Assembly (NCBI GenBank): GCA_947477565.1
Contig: CANJUR010000030.1
Span: 1-52,427, forward strand
Source of the DNA: Deltaproteobacteria bacterium
GTDB taxonomy: Bacteria > Myxococcota_A > Polyangia > Polyangiales > Ga0077539
Reading direction: 5' to 3'
DNA: 52,427 nucleotides
Position numbers and translations under genes: made by a program
The notes under the pieces: generated by a model
The model's input: the letters and a program-made list of their open reading frames with translations, nothing else
The model's database searches: none
What the model was told of the DNA's origin: nothing
Part shown: one piece after another, positions 9,401-17,875 of the stretch
Position numbering within the stretch: the stretch's first letter is position 1
Layout of the letters: every line of letters starts with the position of its first letter

Positions 9401-11062
9401 ACCTGGACCGACCCCGTGCTCGCGGAAACCGGCGTCCTGCCGATCCACTACACGGAGCTAGCGCGACAGATGGCGATCTTCGATCCGGCGCAGTGCCGCG
9501 ACGCCACTCCCGAGGAGCGCACCCGCTACGCATGGCGTCTCGTGGACGGCAAGATCTGCAAGCTGCACCCGCGCGACCACGCCGCAATGCAGGACTTCGA
9601 GAGCGGACCGACCTCCGCAAGCTCGGACCGCGAGGCTACGAGGTGGCGCACGCTGCCGACGGCCCGCACCGGCGCCAGCCACCTCCGCTACGGATACCGC
9701 GTCGCGTGGGACATCGGCACCGGCTACCCCCACATCAACTATTTCGACCAGGGCGCGGACATCTACGAGGTCACCCAGTCGAACATCCGCAAGTACGAGC
9801 TGACCTACCCCTCACTCTACTTCCGCCGCAACAACCGCGAATACTCGCAGTGGGGCATCCCGGCGTTTCTCTCGCGCAACATCTTCCGCCGCCTGCGCGG
9901 GTACCACTGGAGCGTCGCGCGCGACACGGCCTACTACAGCTCCGCCCTCTCGCCGGCGACCTACGATCGCATCACGCGCGACGACAACTGGCTGCGACCA
10001 CTGCTCGTCTCCGGCACGGAAATCTTCGACTTCTTCGCGAAGGTCATCCTTCGCCCGGAGGTCGGAAACTATGAGCCGATGGCCGACCAACTACGCGGAC
10101 GTCGCACCATCTTCGACGCAGCGGAGAGAGGCAGCGACCTCACGCCGGACTTCGAGATCGGCCTCGTGGACGGCCGCTTCATCGGCGAGGAATACGACAG
10201 CAACACAGGCGGGTCGTGGGACTACCACTCGTACCTGATCCACGCGGGCGCCTACCCCGAGAAGCCCATCGCGGCGATCATGCTCACGGACACCCGCCCG
10301 ACGTTCGGGTCGATTTCGCGCGGTCTCTATCTGGACGGCCGCGAGTTCCAAGTGAACTTCCGCACCGACATGCCGCAAGCCTTCGACCGCCTCCTCGGCG
10401 GCGTGCTCGCGGAGGACTGGGACACCGTCGCGATGCACGTTCCGACCGTGGCGAGCGGCGGCACCTCCGGGCTCCCCGCCCTCGAACCCGCAGTGCTCCC
10501 GCTGTGGACCGTCGGCAGCCGCACCGCCCCGCAGGAGCCCCGCCGCCCCGCCGGCTCGCGTCTGCTCTTCCCCAACATCGGGTACCGCCAGCAGCTCCCG
10601 ATGGTCGTCTGGTCGATGCTGTTTTCGTCCCTCAACAGCAACCTCGACACCATCCACCGCACCCGCATCTGGACCGATGGCGGCCCCGAAGCCGTGGACA
10701 TCGCCGAGAACGAGCTCACCCGCTTCCGCAACCCGGAGTCGGGCATCACCTACATCGCTCGCCGTTACGGCGCGGACTCCGTGGACGGCGAGACCATCGA
10801 CCGAGGCATCGCGTCGCGGATGATCGCCCACGCCAACGAGCTCCTCGTAGACACCTACCAGGTGCGCGTCGATGACCGCGACCAGCCCGTCTACAACCCC
10901 GATGGCTCCGTCGAACCGGTGCTGCTGCGCGGAGAGATCGTGCCTGCCAACGCCGACAACCAGCGGCAGACCACCGCGGTGACCCGCTTCCGCAACTACG
11001 TCGGCCTCATCGACGCCACGCGGTACGCCTCGCGGCTCCTCGGGTACGGCACCTTGCGCTGA
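6500..11062 (+). CDS. Very large secreted zinc-dependent metalloprotease
   Basis: The 1520-residue product opens with a signal-like segment (residues ~12-31) ending near GGMDC; the cysteine is not in a standard lipobox, so lipidation is unsure. The catalytic motif HEIGHSLGLYH begins at residue 808: HExxHxxGxxH supplies the three zinc ligands and the glutamate base, as in metzincins. A SYDSMNY stretch follows, and later SVMEYQWERFDE and SYDHYAMGILYG, which resemble the Met-turn and C-terminal part of zinc-dependent metalloproteases annotated with DUF4953/DUF5117. The ~800 residues before the motif contain many Cys-rich loops (for example around 360-395) and no known domain. The gene is followed 44 bases later by an FGE-like lipoprotein on the same strand. 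A role in predation or extracellular digestion is plausible but inferred. Confidence 0.85.
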   Translation: MARTPVLRTPWRSLAVLCLTALSVGGMDCAQERDPINRVRENALPKSFFVGARYTDQNDDPEFYANNFVVDGTADNSMMPVGTYDDVDRIRWEIQEDFLIARKSYEYVEGSEGRAANAQRTPHGVIVAAYRIESQFDQRRAYNPSTGEEINVVEENTSDRRWPDRDFIRVDWSRNLVNNPDWSWVWYGSVFGELSFSPVAWNETNPAAPDANNFCEMNPGMVRNTTTGACVAATNPRNHPGGYLDVTSKWLVNPENSSLFEQPIPTCLIANFFANGPVYSCAQQETVIRTSFRRVEDHDFEPLELTRQPYDLVGGPRAERNGYDPGYGLVDHNFHRFAMIHNLWQKSHLSPAVECSVNADADNDGTADACGTSTNAERAGSQCDVIMHRCTVPYRRRDVRPIAYYTNTDMPPEMQDHVVVPGAEGNDTYRFPTAAEVAARGYVRGASEDIIDSWNRAIMSAIANSREVECRRTGGERAACHLQFFDNATEPQGDGAWLAERPKPSNGPAVVICHNPVRTDDSTACREPGYSSRLGDVRFNHITYIPGRTRAPFGGIAHWGYDPLTGEVVSNGGTNIGRSAEYAAAQQRDFILLALGELDLSDYVNGAAAQRFANVVRNPASQPRRRFSDQDIAQRVLAVNGTNAARDLGMRAAVQDTAARGLAQHERTFQNTSPVSGDVTRTAARVEASQATLRNTTLEADMVDEHWLANLGIDPRSPRTQGLLDQASPLRRMDPEVAETAWHSLLQRLERRGFCFQDMGAPAMIGSVDLQGVARFFARKYASVTPAERSRRIYNDLRVEAYKGIALHEIGHSLGLYHLPVSSYDSMNYNPQYWQLRTRSGAATQTCTPVCTVNNCANTRNADANQDNCMGPRYLDPASDEELGLAAGSEPHAGIDYFGNTSVMEYQWERFDETVGIGSYDHYAMGILYGRVLETMESDPARGGISTEQQDRFSPRLRSQLSDLDQITWTDPVLAETGVLPIHYTELARQMAIFDPAQCRDATPEERTRYAWRLVDGKICKLHPRDHAAMQDFESGPTSASSDREATRWRTLPTARTGASHLRYGYRVAWDIGTGYPHINYFDQGADIYEVTQSNIRKYELTYPSLYFRRNNREYSQWGIPAFLSRNIFRRLRGYHWSVARDTAYYSSALSPATYDRITRDDNWLRPLLVSGTEIFDFFAKVILRPEVGNYEPMADQLRGRRTIFDAAERGSDLTPDFEIGLVDGRFIGEEYDSNTGGSWDYHSYLIHAGAYPEKPIAAIMLTDTRPTFGSISRGLYLDGREFQVNFRTDMPQAFDRLLGGVLAEDWDTVAMHVPTVASGGTSGLPALEPAVLPLWTVGSRTAPQEPRRPAGSRLLFPNIGYRQQLPMVVWSMLFSSLNSNLDTIHRTRIWTDGGPEAVDIAENELTRFRNPESGITYIARRYGADSVDGETIDRGIASRMIAHANELLVDTYQVRVDDRDQPVYNPDGSVEPVLLRGEIVPANADNQRQTTAVTRFRNYVGLIDATRYASRLLGYGTLR

Positions 11063-11106
11063 GCGCTGCTGCCACCGACGCATCGCCGCGATAGAGTGTC
11101 GCGGCG

Positions 11107-12006
11107 ATGATCCTCCCTGGCGCACGCCGCCGCCCCGCCCTCTTCCTCCTCGCCACAGTCCTCAGCCTCGGTTGCATCTTCAGCGCACGCCGTGCCGCCA
11201 CGGACGCCGCCGACAATGCGCCCCGCTGGATCGCCGTTCGCGACCGCACCGCCGACGGTGGCGCGGCGAGCGCGGCGACCACCCCCGCTGCGGTCGATCG
11301 GGCGACCCTCCCCCGCTGTCCCGACGGGTCGGTCTACGTCCCCGGCGGCCGCTTTGCGATGGGCAGCCCCGAGGGCAACGGATCGCCCGATGAGCATCCG
11401 CAGCACACCGTTCTCCTGCACGGGTACTGCCTCGATCGCACGGAGGTCACCGTCGATGCGTACACCCGCTGCGTGCGGGCGGGCGCATGCACGCGGCCGG
11501 TGGCGACGCTGCAGGATGGCGCACAGCCCGTGTCGGGCATCGACTGGCCCCAGGCCGAGACCTTCTGCCGATACGTCGGCGGAAGGCTCCCGACCGAGGC
11601 CGAGTGGGAGTTCGCCGCGCGGGGCACCGACGGGCGACGCTACCCATGGGGCAACGATGATCCCGTCGGGTGCGGAAAGCTCGACTGGACCTCCGGCACC
11701 GAGAGCTGCGGCGGAGTCGGTCCGAGCGCCGTGGGCTCACACCCAGACGGCGCATCGCCCTTCGGCGTGCTCGACCTCACGGGCAACGTCTGGGAGTGGA
11801 CCGCGGATTGGTACGCCCGCCAGTACGAAGAGGCCATGCAAGAGAACCCCACCGGGCCGAGCGAGGGATCCGCGCGCGTCACGCGTGGCGGCGGCTTCAA
11901 CAACGACCAGGTCGAGCGGCAGCGCGCCACCTTTCGGGAGGGTCAGCATCCCAACTTCCACGACTACGACCTCGGGGCCCGCTGCGCCTACGACCCGAAC
12001 TCGTAG
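11107..12006 (+). CDS. Formylglycine-generating-enzyme-fold (SUMF1-type) lipoprotein, probably not an FGE
   Basis: The 299-residue protein has a signal peptide ending at LSLGC, a likely lipobox. Residues ~75-295 are an FGE-sulfatase domain: VPGGRFAMGSPEG, HTVLLHGYCLDRTEVT, GRLPTEAEWEFAARG, RRYPWGN, LDLTGNVWEWTADWY and RVTRGGGFNN. True FGEs end with a RGGS...C....C segment holding the two active-site cysteines; here that region (RGGGFNNDQVERQRATFR) has none, so oxidation of a sulfatase cysteine is unlikely. Lipoproteins of this fold in Myxococcota are often fused to or paired with signalling or binding modules, and the fold may bind ligands. It probably sits in the outer membrane or periplasm. 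It follows the metalloprotease gene closely. Confidence 0.85.
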   Translation: MILPGARRRPALFLLATVLSLGCIFSARRAATDAADNAPRWIAVRDRTADGGAASAATTPAAVDRATLPRCPDGSVYVPGGRFAMGSPEGNGSPDEHPQHTVLLHGYCLDRTEVTVDAYTRCVRAGACTRPVATLQDGAQPVSGIDWPQAETFCRYVGGRLPTEAEWEFAARGTDGRRYPWGNDDPVGCGKLDWTSGTESCGGVGPSAVGSHPDGASPFGVLDLTGNVWEWTADWYARQYEEAMQENPTGPSEGSARVTRGGGFNNDQVERQRATFREGQHPNFHDYDLGARCAYDPNS

Positions 12007-12033
12007 CGACCCGACGAGGCCACCACAACGCCG

Positions 12034-13059
12034 ATGCCACGCCCCGTCAGCAACCCGCCAAACCCCTGGAGCAGCACCGCGGTCGAGTACCTCGAAGAGG
12101 CTCCGCCCGCGCGGCTCGAACTCTTCGAGGAGCGGGCGCGCTCGATCGTGTCGAGCAACGACAGCCCGGACATTCCCTTCCGATGGAGCGTCAATCCCTA
12201 CCGCGGGTGCATTCACGGCTGCGCCTACTGCTACGCGCGCACCTCGCACCAGTACCTGGGCTTCGGCGCGGGCACCGACTTCGACCGCAAGATCGTCGTG
12301 AAGACCAACGCACCGGCTCTCCTCAAGGAGGCCTTCGACCGGAAATCGTGGATCGGCGAGACGATCAACTTCTCGGGCAACACCGACTGCTACCAGCCCA
12401 TCGAGGCGAACTATCAGCTCACCTTGCGCTGCCTCGAACTCTGCCTGGAGTACCGCAACCCCGTCGCGATCATTACCAAGAGCGCCCTCGTCCAGCGTGA
12501 CGCGGCGCTGCTCGGCGCGCTCGCGAAGGTGACTACCGTTCGCGTATTCGTGAGCCTCGCCTTCGCCGACGAAGCCCAGGCCCGCGCCGTGGAGCCGTGG
12601 GCCTCGTCCGTCGCGCGACGACTGGAGTCCCTGCGTGTGCTCACCGACGCCGGCGTGACGTGCGGCGTCGCGGTGGCGCCGATCATCCCCGGGCTCAACG
12701 ACGATCAGGTCGCGCGGGTGCTCACGCAGGCACACGCCCATGGCGCTCGCCGGACGTTCATGCAGATGCTGCGTTTACCAGCAGAGGTAAGACCCGTGTT
12801 CGATGAGCGCATCGCGGAGGCCTTCCCGAACCGCGCGCAGCGCATCGACCACGCCATCGTGGAGTTGCGCAACGGGCGCAAAAACGACCCGCGCTTCGGA
12901 AGCCGTATGCGCGGCAACGGCCCACGGTGGGATGCCATCGTTGGGTTGTTCGAGGCGCAGTGCCGTCGTCTCGGGATGAAGCAGGCCGAGGCGGGCGAGG
13001 ACGAAGGAGCACGAACGTTTCGCCGACCGACCCGCCAGGGAAGCCTGTTCGAAGATTGA
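12034..13059 (+). CDS. PA0069-family radical SAM protein
   Basis: The 341-residue product carries a CxxxCxxC cluster (Cys59, Cys63, Cys66 in YRGCIHGCAYCYAR), which binds the 4Fe-4S cluster that cleaves S-adenosylmethionine. The segments NPYRGCxHGCxYCYAR, DFxxKIVVKTNAP, ETINFSGNTDCYQPIE and PIIPGLND are typical of the PA0069/Rv2578c group, related to spore photoproduct lyase. The substrate of this group is not known. It begins 27 bases after the FGE-like gene, so it may be in the same transcript, and converges with the DUF6600-type gene 10 bases downstream. The C-terminal tail (SLFED) ends as in homologues. Confidence 0.9.
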   Translation: MPRPVSNPPNPWSSTAVEYLEEAPPARLELFEERARSIVSSNDSPDIPFRWSVNPYRGCIHGCAYCYARTSHQYLGFGAGTDFDRKIVVKTNAPALLKEAFDRKSWIGETINFSGNTDCYQPIEANYQLTLRCLELCLEYRNPVAIITKSALVQRDAALLGALAKVTTVRVFVSLAFADEAQARAVEPWASSVARRLESLRVLTDAGVTCGVAVAPIIPGLNDDQVARVLTQAHAHGARRTFMQMLRLPAEVRPVFDERIAEAFPNRAQRIDHAIVELRNGRKNDPRFGSRMRGNGPRWDAIVGLFEAQCRRLGMKQAEAGEDEGARTFRRPTRQGSLFED

Positions 13060-13069
13060 TCGCGACCTG

Positions 13070-14278
13070 CTAGCGGCCCCGTCGGCCACCACCACCGCCG
13101 CCCCAGTGACCGCCACCGCCACCACCGCCCCATTGGCCACCACCACCGCCGCCCCAACGCGGAGGCTGATAGAAAGGCTGCGCCGGGCGAACCGTCGGCT
13201 GCCCGTAGTTCGGCTGCGTATACCTGGGCTGCCGATAGGTCGGTTGCCCGTAGTTCGGCTGCCCGTAGTTCGGCTGCGTATACGTGGGCTGCCCGTAGTT
13301 CGGCTGCGTATACGTGGGCTGCCCGTAGTTCGGCTGCGTATACGTGGGCTGCCCGTAGTTCGGCTGCGTATACGTGGGCTGCCCGTAGTTCGGCTGCGCA
13401 TATGTGGGCGGGCGAACCGTCGGCTGTGCGTAGTTCGGCTGCGTATAGGTGGGCGGGGAATTGAAGTGCCCGCTCAACCACGGACGCCCCCCGAGCGGCA
13501 TGCCCACGCACGGAGCGATGTTCGCACGCGGAAACGCGTTGCGGGGCAGCGCTCCGCGGGCATTCCCCGTAGGCCGACCGAAGCCCATCGGGCCGGGGTT
13601 GTAGCGCACCACACGCTGGTTGAAGGTCATCGTGCGGGCGGGATTGAAGTACGACGTGCGGGGGTAGAGCGTCGCGACGGTCGAGATCGGGAGGTAGCTG
13701 AGACGGCGTGATCCAAGCTGCTGCATCGGGACAAAACGCCACCAGGAGGTCGCGTACGTCGGGGCCGCGATCGCGAGGCCCGAAGGAGGCAGCGGGGCCC
13801 ACCCGGCGTAGCCGTCGCCCATGCGCCAGCTCACCCAGGCAGGGCCCCAGATCGTTCCGGGCACCCACGCCCAGCCGCGCGAGGCGACCGTCGCCCAGCG
13901 CCCGTAGTGAAATGGCGCCCAGCCCCACGAGTAGTCGGAGAGCCAGGTCCATCCGTACTGCGTCAGAGACCACTGGCCGCCCGTGGCGTAGGGAGAGAAA
14001 TCCGACCCAACCACCGTGGCCGATGGTGACCACACCCGCCCGTATTGCGGGTCGTCATACCAGTCCCCGTAAGGCGCCAGTTCGGCCTCGAACTGCGTGT
14101 ACGCCGTCGGATCGTAGCCGTCGTCGTAGTTCGCGCTCTCGTCCACCGCTCGATTGGGCGTCGGCACCACGGACAGCCCGCCCATCGTGTCGGGATCCTC
14201 GAGATCCTGCGCGCGCGATGGGCTCGCGAGGACTGTGCACAACGCCGCCGCAATCAACGAGGCAGTGAGCTTCTTCAC
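13070..14278 (-). CDS. Secreted DUF6600-type protein with Gln/Pro/Tyr/Asn repeats and Gly-rich tail
   Basis: A clear signal peptide (MKKLTASLIAAALCTVLASPSRAQ) precedes 378 mature residues. Residues ~60-175 have the aromatic-rich pattern of DUF6600 (APYGDWYDDPQYGRVW, YGWTWLSDYSWGWAPFHYGRW, GWAWVPGTIWGPAWVSW). Residues ~275-360 are a decapeptide repeat QPTYTQPNYG, encoded by a 30-bp DNA repeat, followed by a tail of Gly and Trp with a basic end. The function of DUF6600 proteins is not known; the repeat and glycine tail look like a low-complexity cell-surface or matrix segment. It is monocistronic as far as can be seen, with 126 bases to the next gene upstream of nothing on the same strand. Confidence 0.8.
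   Translation of the reverse strand: MKKLTASLIAAALCTVLASPSRAQDLEDPDTMGGLSVVPTPNRAVDESANYDDGYDPTAYTQFEAELAPYGDWYDDPQYGRVWSPSATVVGSDFSPYATGGQWSLTQYGWTWLSDYSWGWAPFHYGRWATVASRGWAWVPGTIWGPAWVSWRMGDGYAGWAPLPPSGLAIAAPTYATSWWRFVPMQQLGSRRLSYLPISTVATLYPRTSYFNPARTMTFNQRVVRYNPGPMGFGRPTGNARGALPRNAFPRANIAPCVGMPLGGRPWLSGHFNSPPTYTQPNYAQPTVRPPTYAQPNYGQPTYTQPNYGQPTYTQPNYGQPTYTQPNYGQPTYTQPNYGQPNYGQPTYRQPRYTQPNYGQPTVRPAQPFYQPPRWGGGGGGQWGGGGGGGHWGGGGGGRRGR
13201..13410. repeat. 30-bp tandem repeat inside the DUF6600-type gene
   Basis: Four identical adjacent 30-bp units occupy 13261-13380 and begin GCCCGTAGTTCGGCTGCGTA. Diverged copies lie at 13201-13230 and 13381-13410, and shorter pieces on either side. Read on the minus strand each unit encodes QPTYTQPNYG in frame, so copy-number changes would keep the frame. 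Identity over 120 bp points to recent expansion. Confidence 0.95.
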
Positions 14279-14404
14279 GGGACGATCCTCCTGCCGCGAT
14301 CGTGGAGGGACGGGACACGGTCATGGCTGATGTTTGGGCGAGGCAACTTCCAGCGTGCGCCAGCATCGTGCGTGCCGCCACCGCACTGTGATGCGACGGG
14401 GGGA

Positions 14405-15466
14405 CTACTTCGGCGCGACGGGCGCACGCGAGAGCCGCATCAATCCGCTCAAGCGAGCTTCGTCTTCTCGCTCGCGTTCGGCGTCGCGCCAGCTCTCGCG
14501 GATCTTCGCCGCGACGTACAGGCTCGGAAACGACAGAAACAACCCGACGAGACCGAAGAGGTGCTCGAAGAGGATGAGCGACGTGATGATCACGAAGCCC
14601 GGGAGCTTCACGTGCTGCGCGGTCAGCCTCGGCGAGAGGTAGTAACTCTCGATTTTGTGCAGGATGAAGGTGCTCGCGAAGAACACCCCGACGCCCATCA
14701 TCCCTTTGTGCGTGTACGCGAGTATCGCCATGACCGCGCCGGACACGATGCCGCCCACCACCGGGATGAGCCCCATCACGAAGAGAAACACCATCAGCGC
14801 CGGGATGCTCGGAAACCCCATGAGCAGCAGCACCGGCAGCGTGAGCAGGGTGTTCACCAGCGCGACGATGACCTGGAGCTTCGCGGTGATGGCGATCGCG
14901 TCGCAGAGGTAGCTGAAGTACCGCACCAGGATGCGCGCGGGAGAGTCTTCGCCGAGGGACTCGCGCCAGCGCTCGAGCTCGGGATTTTCGATGAGGAAGA
15001 CCACCGAAAGGATGAGCCCGATGACCACGTACACGGCGCTCTTGCCGATGGAGCCGAGGAAGCCAACGACGTTGCCGGCGTAGTGCTGCGCGCGCTCGAG
15101 GCCCTGCGTGGCGTGCTCGTTGACGGTCGCGTCCCAGCCGCGCGCGTGCAGCCAGTCGCGGAGGTGATGAAACTGCCCCTCGAGCTCGCCCCGTAACTGC
15201 GGCACCGCGGGGACGACCCGCGTGTACCCGAGGAAGACCAGCAGCACGATCACCCCGAGCGCGGCCACGATCTGCCCGAGTACCGCCGCGGCGATGGGCA
15301 CGTGAAAACGCGAGTGGAGCCACTTCGCGCCGACGCCGAGCGCACGCTCGAACAGCACGAAGAACACCAGCAGCACCGCGAGGTGCCGAAACAAGAACAG
15401 CAGCGTCAGGAAGAGCGCCAGAACCAGGATCCGCCGCACGTTGCGGTCGGTGAAAACCATTCGCAT
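14405..15466 (-). CDS. AI-2E family transporter
   Basis: The 353-residue membrane protein has the AI-2E/TqsA-like layout: hydrophobic N-terminal pairs, a soluble stretch (~residues 80-140), then four or five closely spaced helices with the family GLIPVVGGIVSGAVMAI segment and a C-terminal IESYYLSPRLTAQHVKLP region followed by FEHLFGLVGLFLSFP. Members move small molecules or sodium/protons; quorum-signal export is established only for a few. The start could be GTG at 15469 or the next codon ATG at 15466; I use the ATG. It lies 41 bases downstream of lolD on the same strand, so read-through from that operon is possible. Confidence 0.9.
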   Translation of the reverse strand: MRMVFTDRNVRRILVLALFLTLLFLFRHLAVLLVFFVLFERALGVGAKWLHSRFHVPIAAAVLGQIVAALGVIVLLVFLGYTRVVPAVPQLRGELEGQFHHLRDWLHARGWDATVNEHATQGLERAQHYAGNVVGFLGSIGKSAVYVVIGLILSVVFLIENPELERWRESLGEDSPARILVRYFSYLCDAIAITAKLQVIVALVNTLLTLPVLLLMGFPSIPALMVFLFVMGLIPVVGGIVSGAVMAILAYTHKGMMGVGVFFASTFILHKIESYYLSPRLTAQHVKLPGFVIITSLILFEHLFGLVGLFLSFPSLYVAAKIRESWRDAEREREDEARLSGLMRLSRAPVAPK

Positions 15467-15506
15467 CACGGCTGCGGAGGCTACACCCCCGCCGCTGAAA
15501 TGCGTC

Positions 15507-16244
15507 TCATCGCTGCGCGGTCTGCGTCTCGTCCGACTCGATGTTTCCGTCGCGCATCTTGATCACCCGCGGCAGGCTGCGCGCGAGCTCGGGGTTGTGC
15601 GTGACCAGCACCATCGTCGTGCCGTGCCGCTCGTTGAGTTCGTGAAAAAGCTCGTGGATCTGCGCGCTGTTATCTGTGTCGAGATTGCCCGTAGGCTCGT
15701 CCGCGAGGAGCAGCTTCGGCCTGAGCGTGAGCGCCCGTGCCAGCGCCACCCGCTGCTGCTCGCCGCCGGAAAGCTCGCTCGGCCGATGCGACGCCCGGTG
15801 CGAGAGCTTCACCTCCGCGAGCAGCTCTTCCGCCCGCTCTCGCAGCGCTCCCTTCGGCATCGAGCCCTGGATCATCCCCGGCATCATCACGTTCTCCAGC
15901 GCGGAGAACTCCGGCAGCAGATGATGAAACTGAAACACGAATCCGATCACCCGGTTGCGCAGCGCGGCGACGCGCGCCGAACTCAGGGCGGTCACCAGGT
16001 TGCCATCGAGATGCACCGAGCCCGCGGTCGGCATGTCGAGCGATCCGATGAGGTGCAGCAGCGTGCTCTTGCCCGCGCCGGAGGGCCCCCACAGGCAAAC
16101 CATTTCTCCGGCGTGGATGGTCAGGTCGATGCCGCGCAAGACCTCCAGGGTCTTGCCCTCGTGCTCGTAGTGCTTGCGGACATTCTTCAGCTCGACGATC
16201 ACCGATCGCCCCGAGCCGCCGTGGTTGCTCTGCTCGACTGTCAC
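15507..16244 (-). CDS. lolD: LolD-like lipoprotein-release ABC ATPase
   Basis: The 245-residue ATPase has Walker [12 protein letters not shown], the signature [15 protein letters not shown] and Walker [13 protein letters not shown], plus the [20 protein letters not shown] segment typical of LolD. With its permease it powers release of outer-membrane lipoproteins from the inner membrane to LolA. The GTG start overlaps the stop of the permease gene (GTGA), a coupling that supports one complex. Confidence 0.93.
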   Translation of the reverse strand: MTVEQSNHGGSGRSVIVELKNVRKHYEHEGKTLEVLRGIDLTIHAGEMVCLWGPSGAGKSTLLHLIGSLDMPTAGSVHLDGNLVTALSSARVAALRNRVIGFVFQFHHLLPEFSALENVMMPGMIQGSMPKGALRERAEELLAEVKLSHRASHRPSELSGGEQQRVALARALTLRPKLLLADEPTGNLDTDNSAQIHELFHELNERHGTTMVLVTHNPELARSLPRVIKMRDGNIESDETQTAQR

Positions 16245-17875
16245 GAGAACCGAAGCCCCTCCACGGGTCGGAGCCGACCCGCGAGCACCGCCGGAAAGGT
16301 CGCCGCCAACAGGCAGATTCCCACCGAAGTCACGAACACCAGACTGTAATCCGCCGGGGCGATGAGCACCGGGAGGCGGTCGATGTAATAGACCTCCGGG
16401 TCGAGCGGAATCCCCACGTGCTTCATCACCATCGCGGAGAGCACCGCGGCGCTCGTACCAAGCAGCGCGCCCACCACCCCGATGAGCCCGCCGACGGAGA
16501 GAAATACCCGCGTGATGAACCCGTCGCTCGCCCCCATCGCCTTCAGCACAGCGATCTCCCGCCCCTTCTCCGTCACCAACAACAAGAGCGTCGCGACGAT
16601 GCTGAAGCTCGCCACGATGATCGCCACCGTCAGCAACAACCAGATGAGCAACTTCTCCAGCTTGAGCGCGCGGAAGAGGTTCTGGTTGAGCTGCTTCCAG
16701 TCGCGAACCCGCAGGCTGCGAGCGCGCGCCGGAGCCTCCACCGCTGCTACGACCCGGTCGCTCAGATCGACGTCGCTCAGCCGCACCTCGATCGCCGTGA
16801 TGGCACCGTCGCGGTAGTTAAAGAACCGCTGCGCCACCGGGATGAGCACGTACGCATACTTGGTGTCGTATTCGTACATGCCTGAATAGAAGATTCCAGC
16901 GACGCGGAAGAGCTTCGTCTTGGGCATCGGACCGAGCGGCCCGATGGAGCCGAACGGCGAGACCGCACGCACCTCGTCGCCCACCGCGAGGTGGAGGTTG
17001 GTGGCCAGTTCGCGCCCCACCACGATGCCCGGAAGCGGATCGGTGGGCGCGCCCGGCGGCCGCAACGCAGCCGGATCGTTGAAACCCGAGAGACCGTCGA
17101 GGCGCGTGGTCGGCAGCTCAAGCTCGCCGCGGCCCACCACCGGACGCCGGTCGCTCGGACGCAGATGGTTGAGCCGCGCAGGGTCTTCCAGGTACTCGAT
17201 GCTGCCGCGGATAAGCTCGCGCCGCAGCCCGATGGCCGCCCCGCCCTGCGCCGGATCGATGCCCCGTAGAATCACTCCGGACAGGTTGGTCTGCGAGGTG
17301 ATCATCACCTCGCCCTGCACCAGAGGCGTCGCGGCGCTCACCTCGGGCAGCCCGCGGATGGTGCGCAGCAGCGGCTGCCAGTCGGTGAAACCACCGCGCT
17401 CGCGATCGACCACGACGTGTGGATTGTTGCCCAGAATCTTGTGCTTCAGGTCGTTGCCGAATCCGCCCATGATCGAGATGGTCATGCAGAGGGCGAACGA
17501 CCCGAGACCCACGCCGAGAAACGCCAGAAACGAGATGACCGTAAGAAAGCCGCTCTTGCGCGACCGCAACTGACGCACCGCGATGGTGAGCTCCGCGGCG
17601 ACGGCCTCTAGCCGGTCGAAGAGCTTCGGCATCCAGAGCAACGTCGAGAGGAAATATGCCTCCAGCGCCGACACCAGCACCCCGACGCGCAGCACCACCA
17701 GCGCGAGCGACGGGGTCGGATCAAACCCGCGCGGCTCCATCCGTGCGGCCAGCTTCAGGAAAACAAACGACAGCGCGAGAGCGCCGATCATCCAGCCCGC
17801 GTAGAGCCACCGTCGGCGAGCCTGGGAGACCACCGCGCGGGAAACGATCCAGAGAATGATCAGATCAACGGCCAT
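16241..17875 (-). CDS. LolC/LolE-type lipoprotein-release permease with extra N-terminal helices
   Basis: The 544-residue protein has the LolCE/FtsX arrangement: a helix after RKSGFLTVISFLAFLGVGLGSFALCMTISIMGGF, a large periplasmic MacB-like domain (residues ~165-400) and three C-terminal helices with the ATVLLLVTEKGREIAVLKAMGAS-like loop that contacts the ATPase. It would extract lipoproteins from the inner membrane. It is about 130 residues longer than usual: residues 1-~110 add about three hydrophobic segments before the standard start. Only one permease gene is present, as in organisms with a homodimeric LolF-type permease. Its start overlaps the end of lysS by 11 bases. Confidence 0.9.
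   Translation of the reverse strand: MAVDLIILWIVSRAVVSQARRRWLYAGWMIGALALSFVFLKLAARMEPRGFDPTPSLALVVLRVGVLVSALEAYFLSTLLWMPKLFDRLEAVAAELTIAVRQLRSRKSGFLTVISFLAFLGVGLGSFALCMTISIMGGFGNDLKHKILGNNPHVVVDRERGGFTDWQPLLRTIRGLPEVSAATPLVQGEVMITSQTNLSGVILRGIDPAQGGAAIGLRRELIRGSIEYLEDPARLNHLRPSDRRPVVGRGELELPTTRLDGLSGFNDPAALRPPGAPTDPLPGIVVGRELATNLHLAVGDEVRAVSPFGSIGPLGPMPKTKLFRVAGIFYSGMYEYDTKYAYVLIPVAQRFFNYRDGAITAIEVRLSDVDLSDRVVAAVEAPARARSLRVRDWKQLNQNLFRALKLEKLLIWLLLTVAIIVASFSIVATLLLLVTEKGREIAVLKAMGASDGFITRVFLSVGGLIGVVGALLGTSAAVLSAMVMKHVGIPLDPEVYYIDRLPVLIAPADYSLVFVTSVGICLLAATFPAVLAGRLRPVEGLRFS

Noticed and set aside
11107..12006. A true sulfatase-activating enzyme paired with the sulfatase-fold gene at 21.4-24 kb
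   Set aside because: The FGE cysteines are missing, the target lacks CxPxR, and the genes are 10 kb apart.
13201..13410. A CRISPR array because of 30-bp direct repeats
   Set aside because: Copies are adjacent without spacers and encode a decapeptide in frame.
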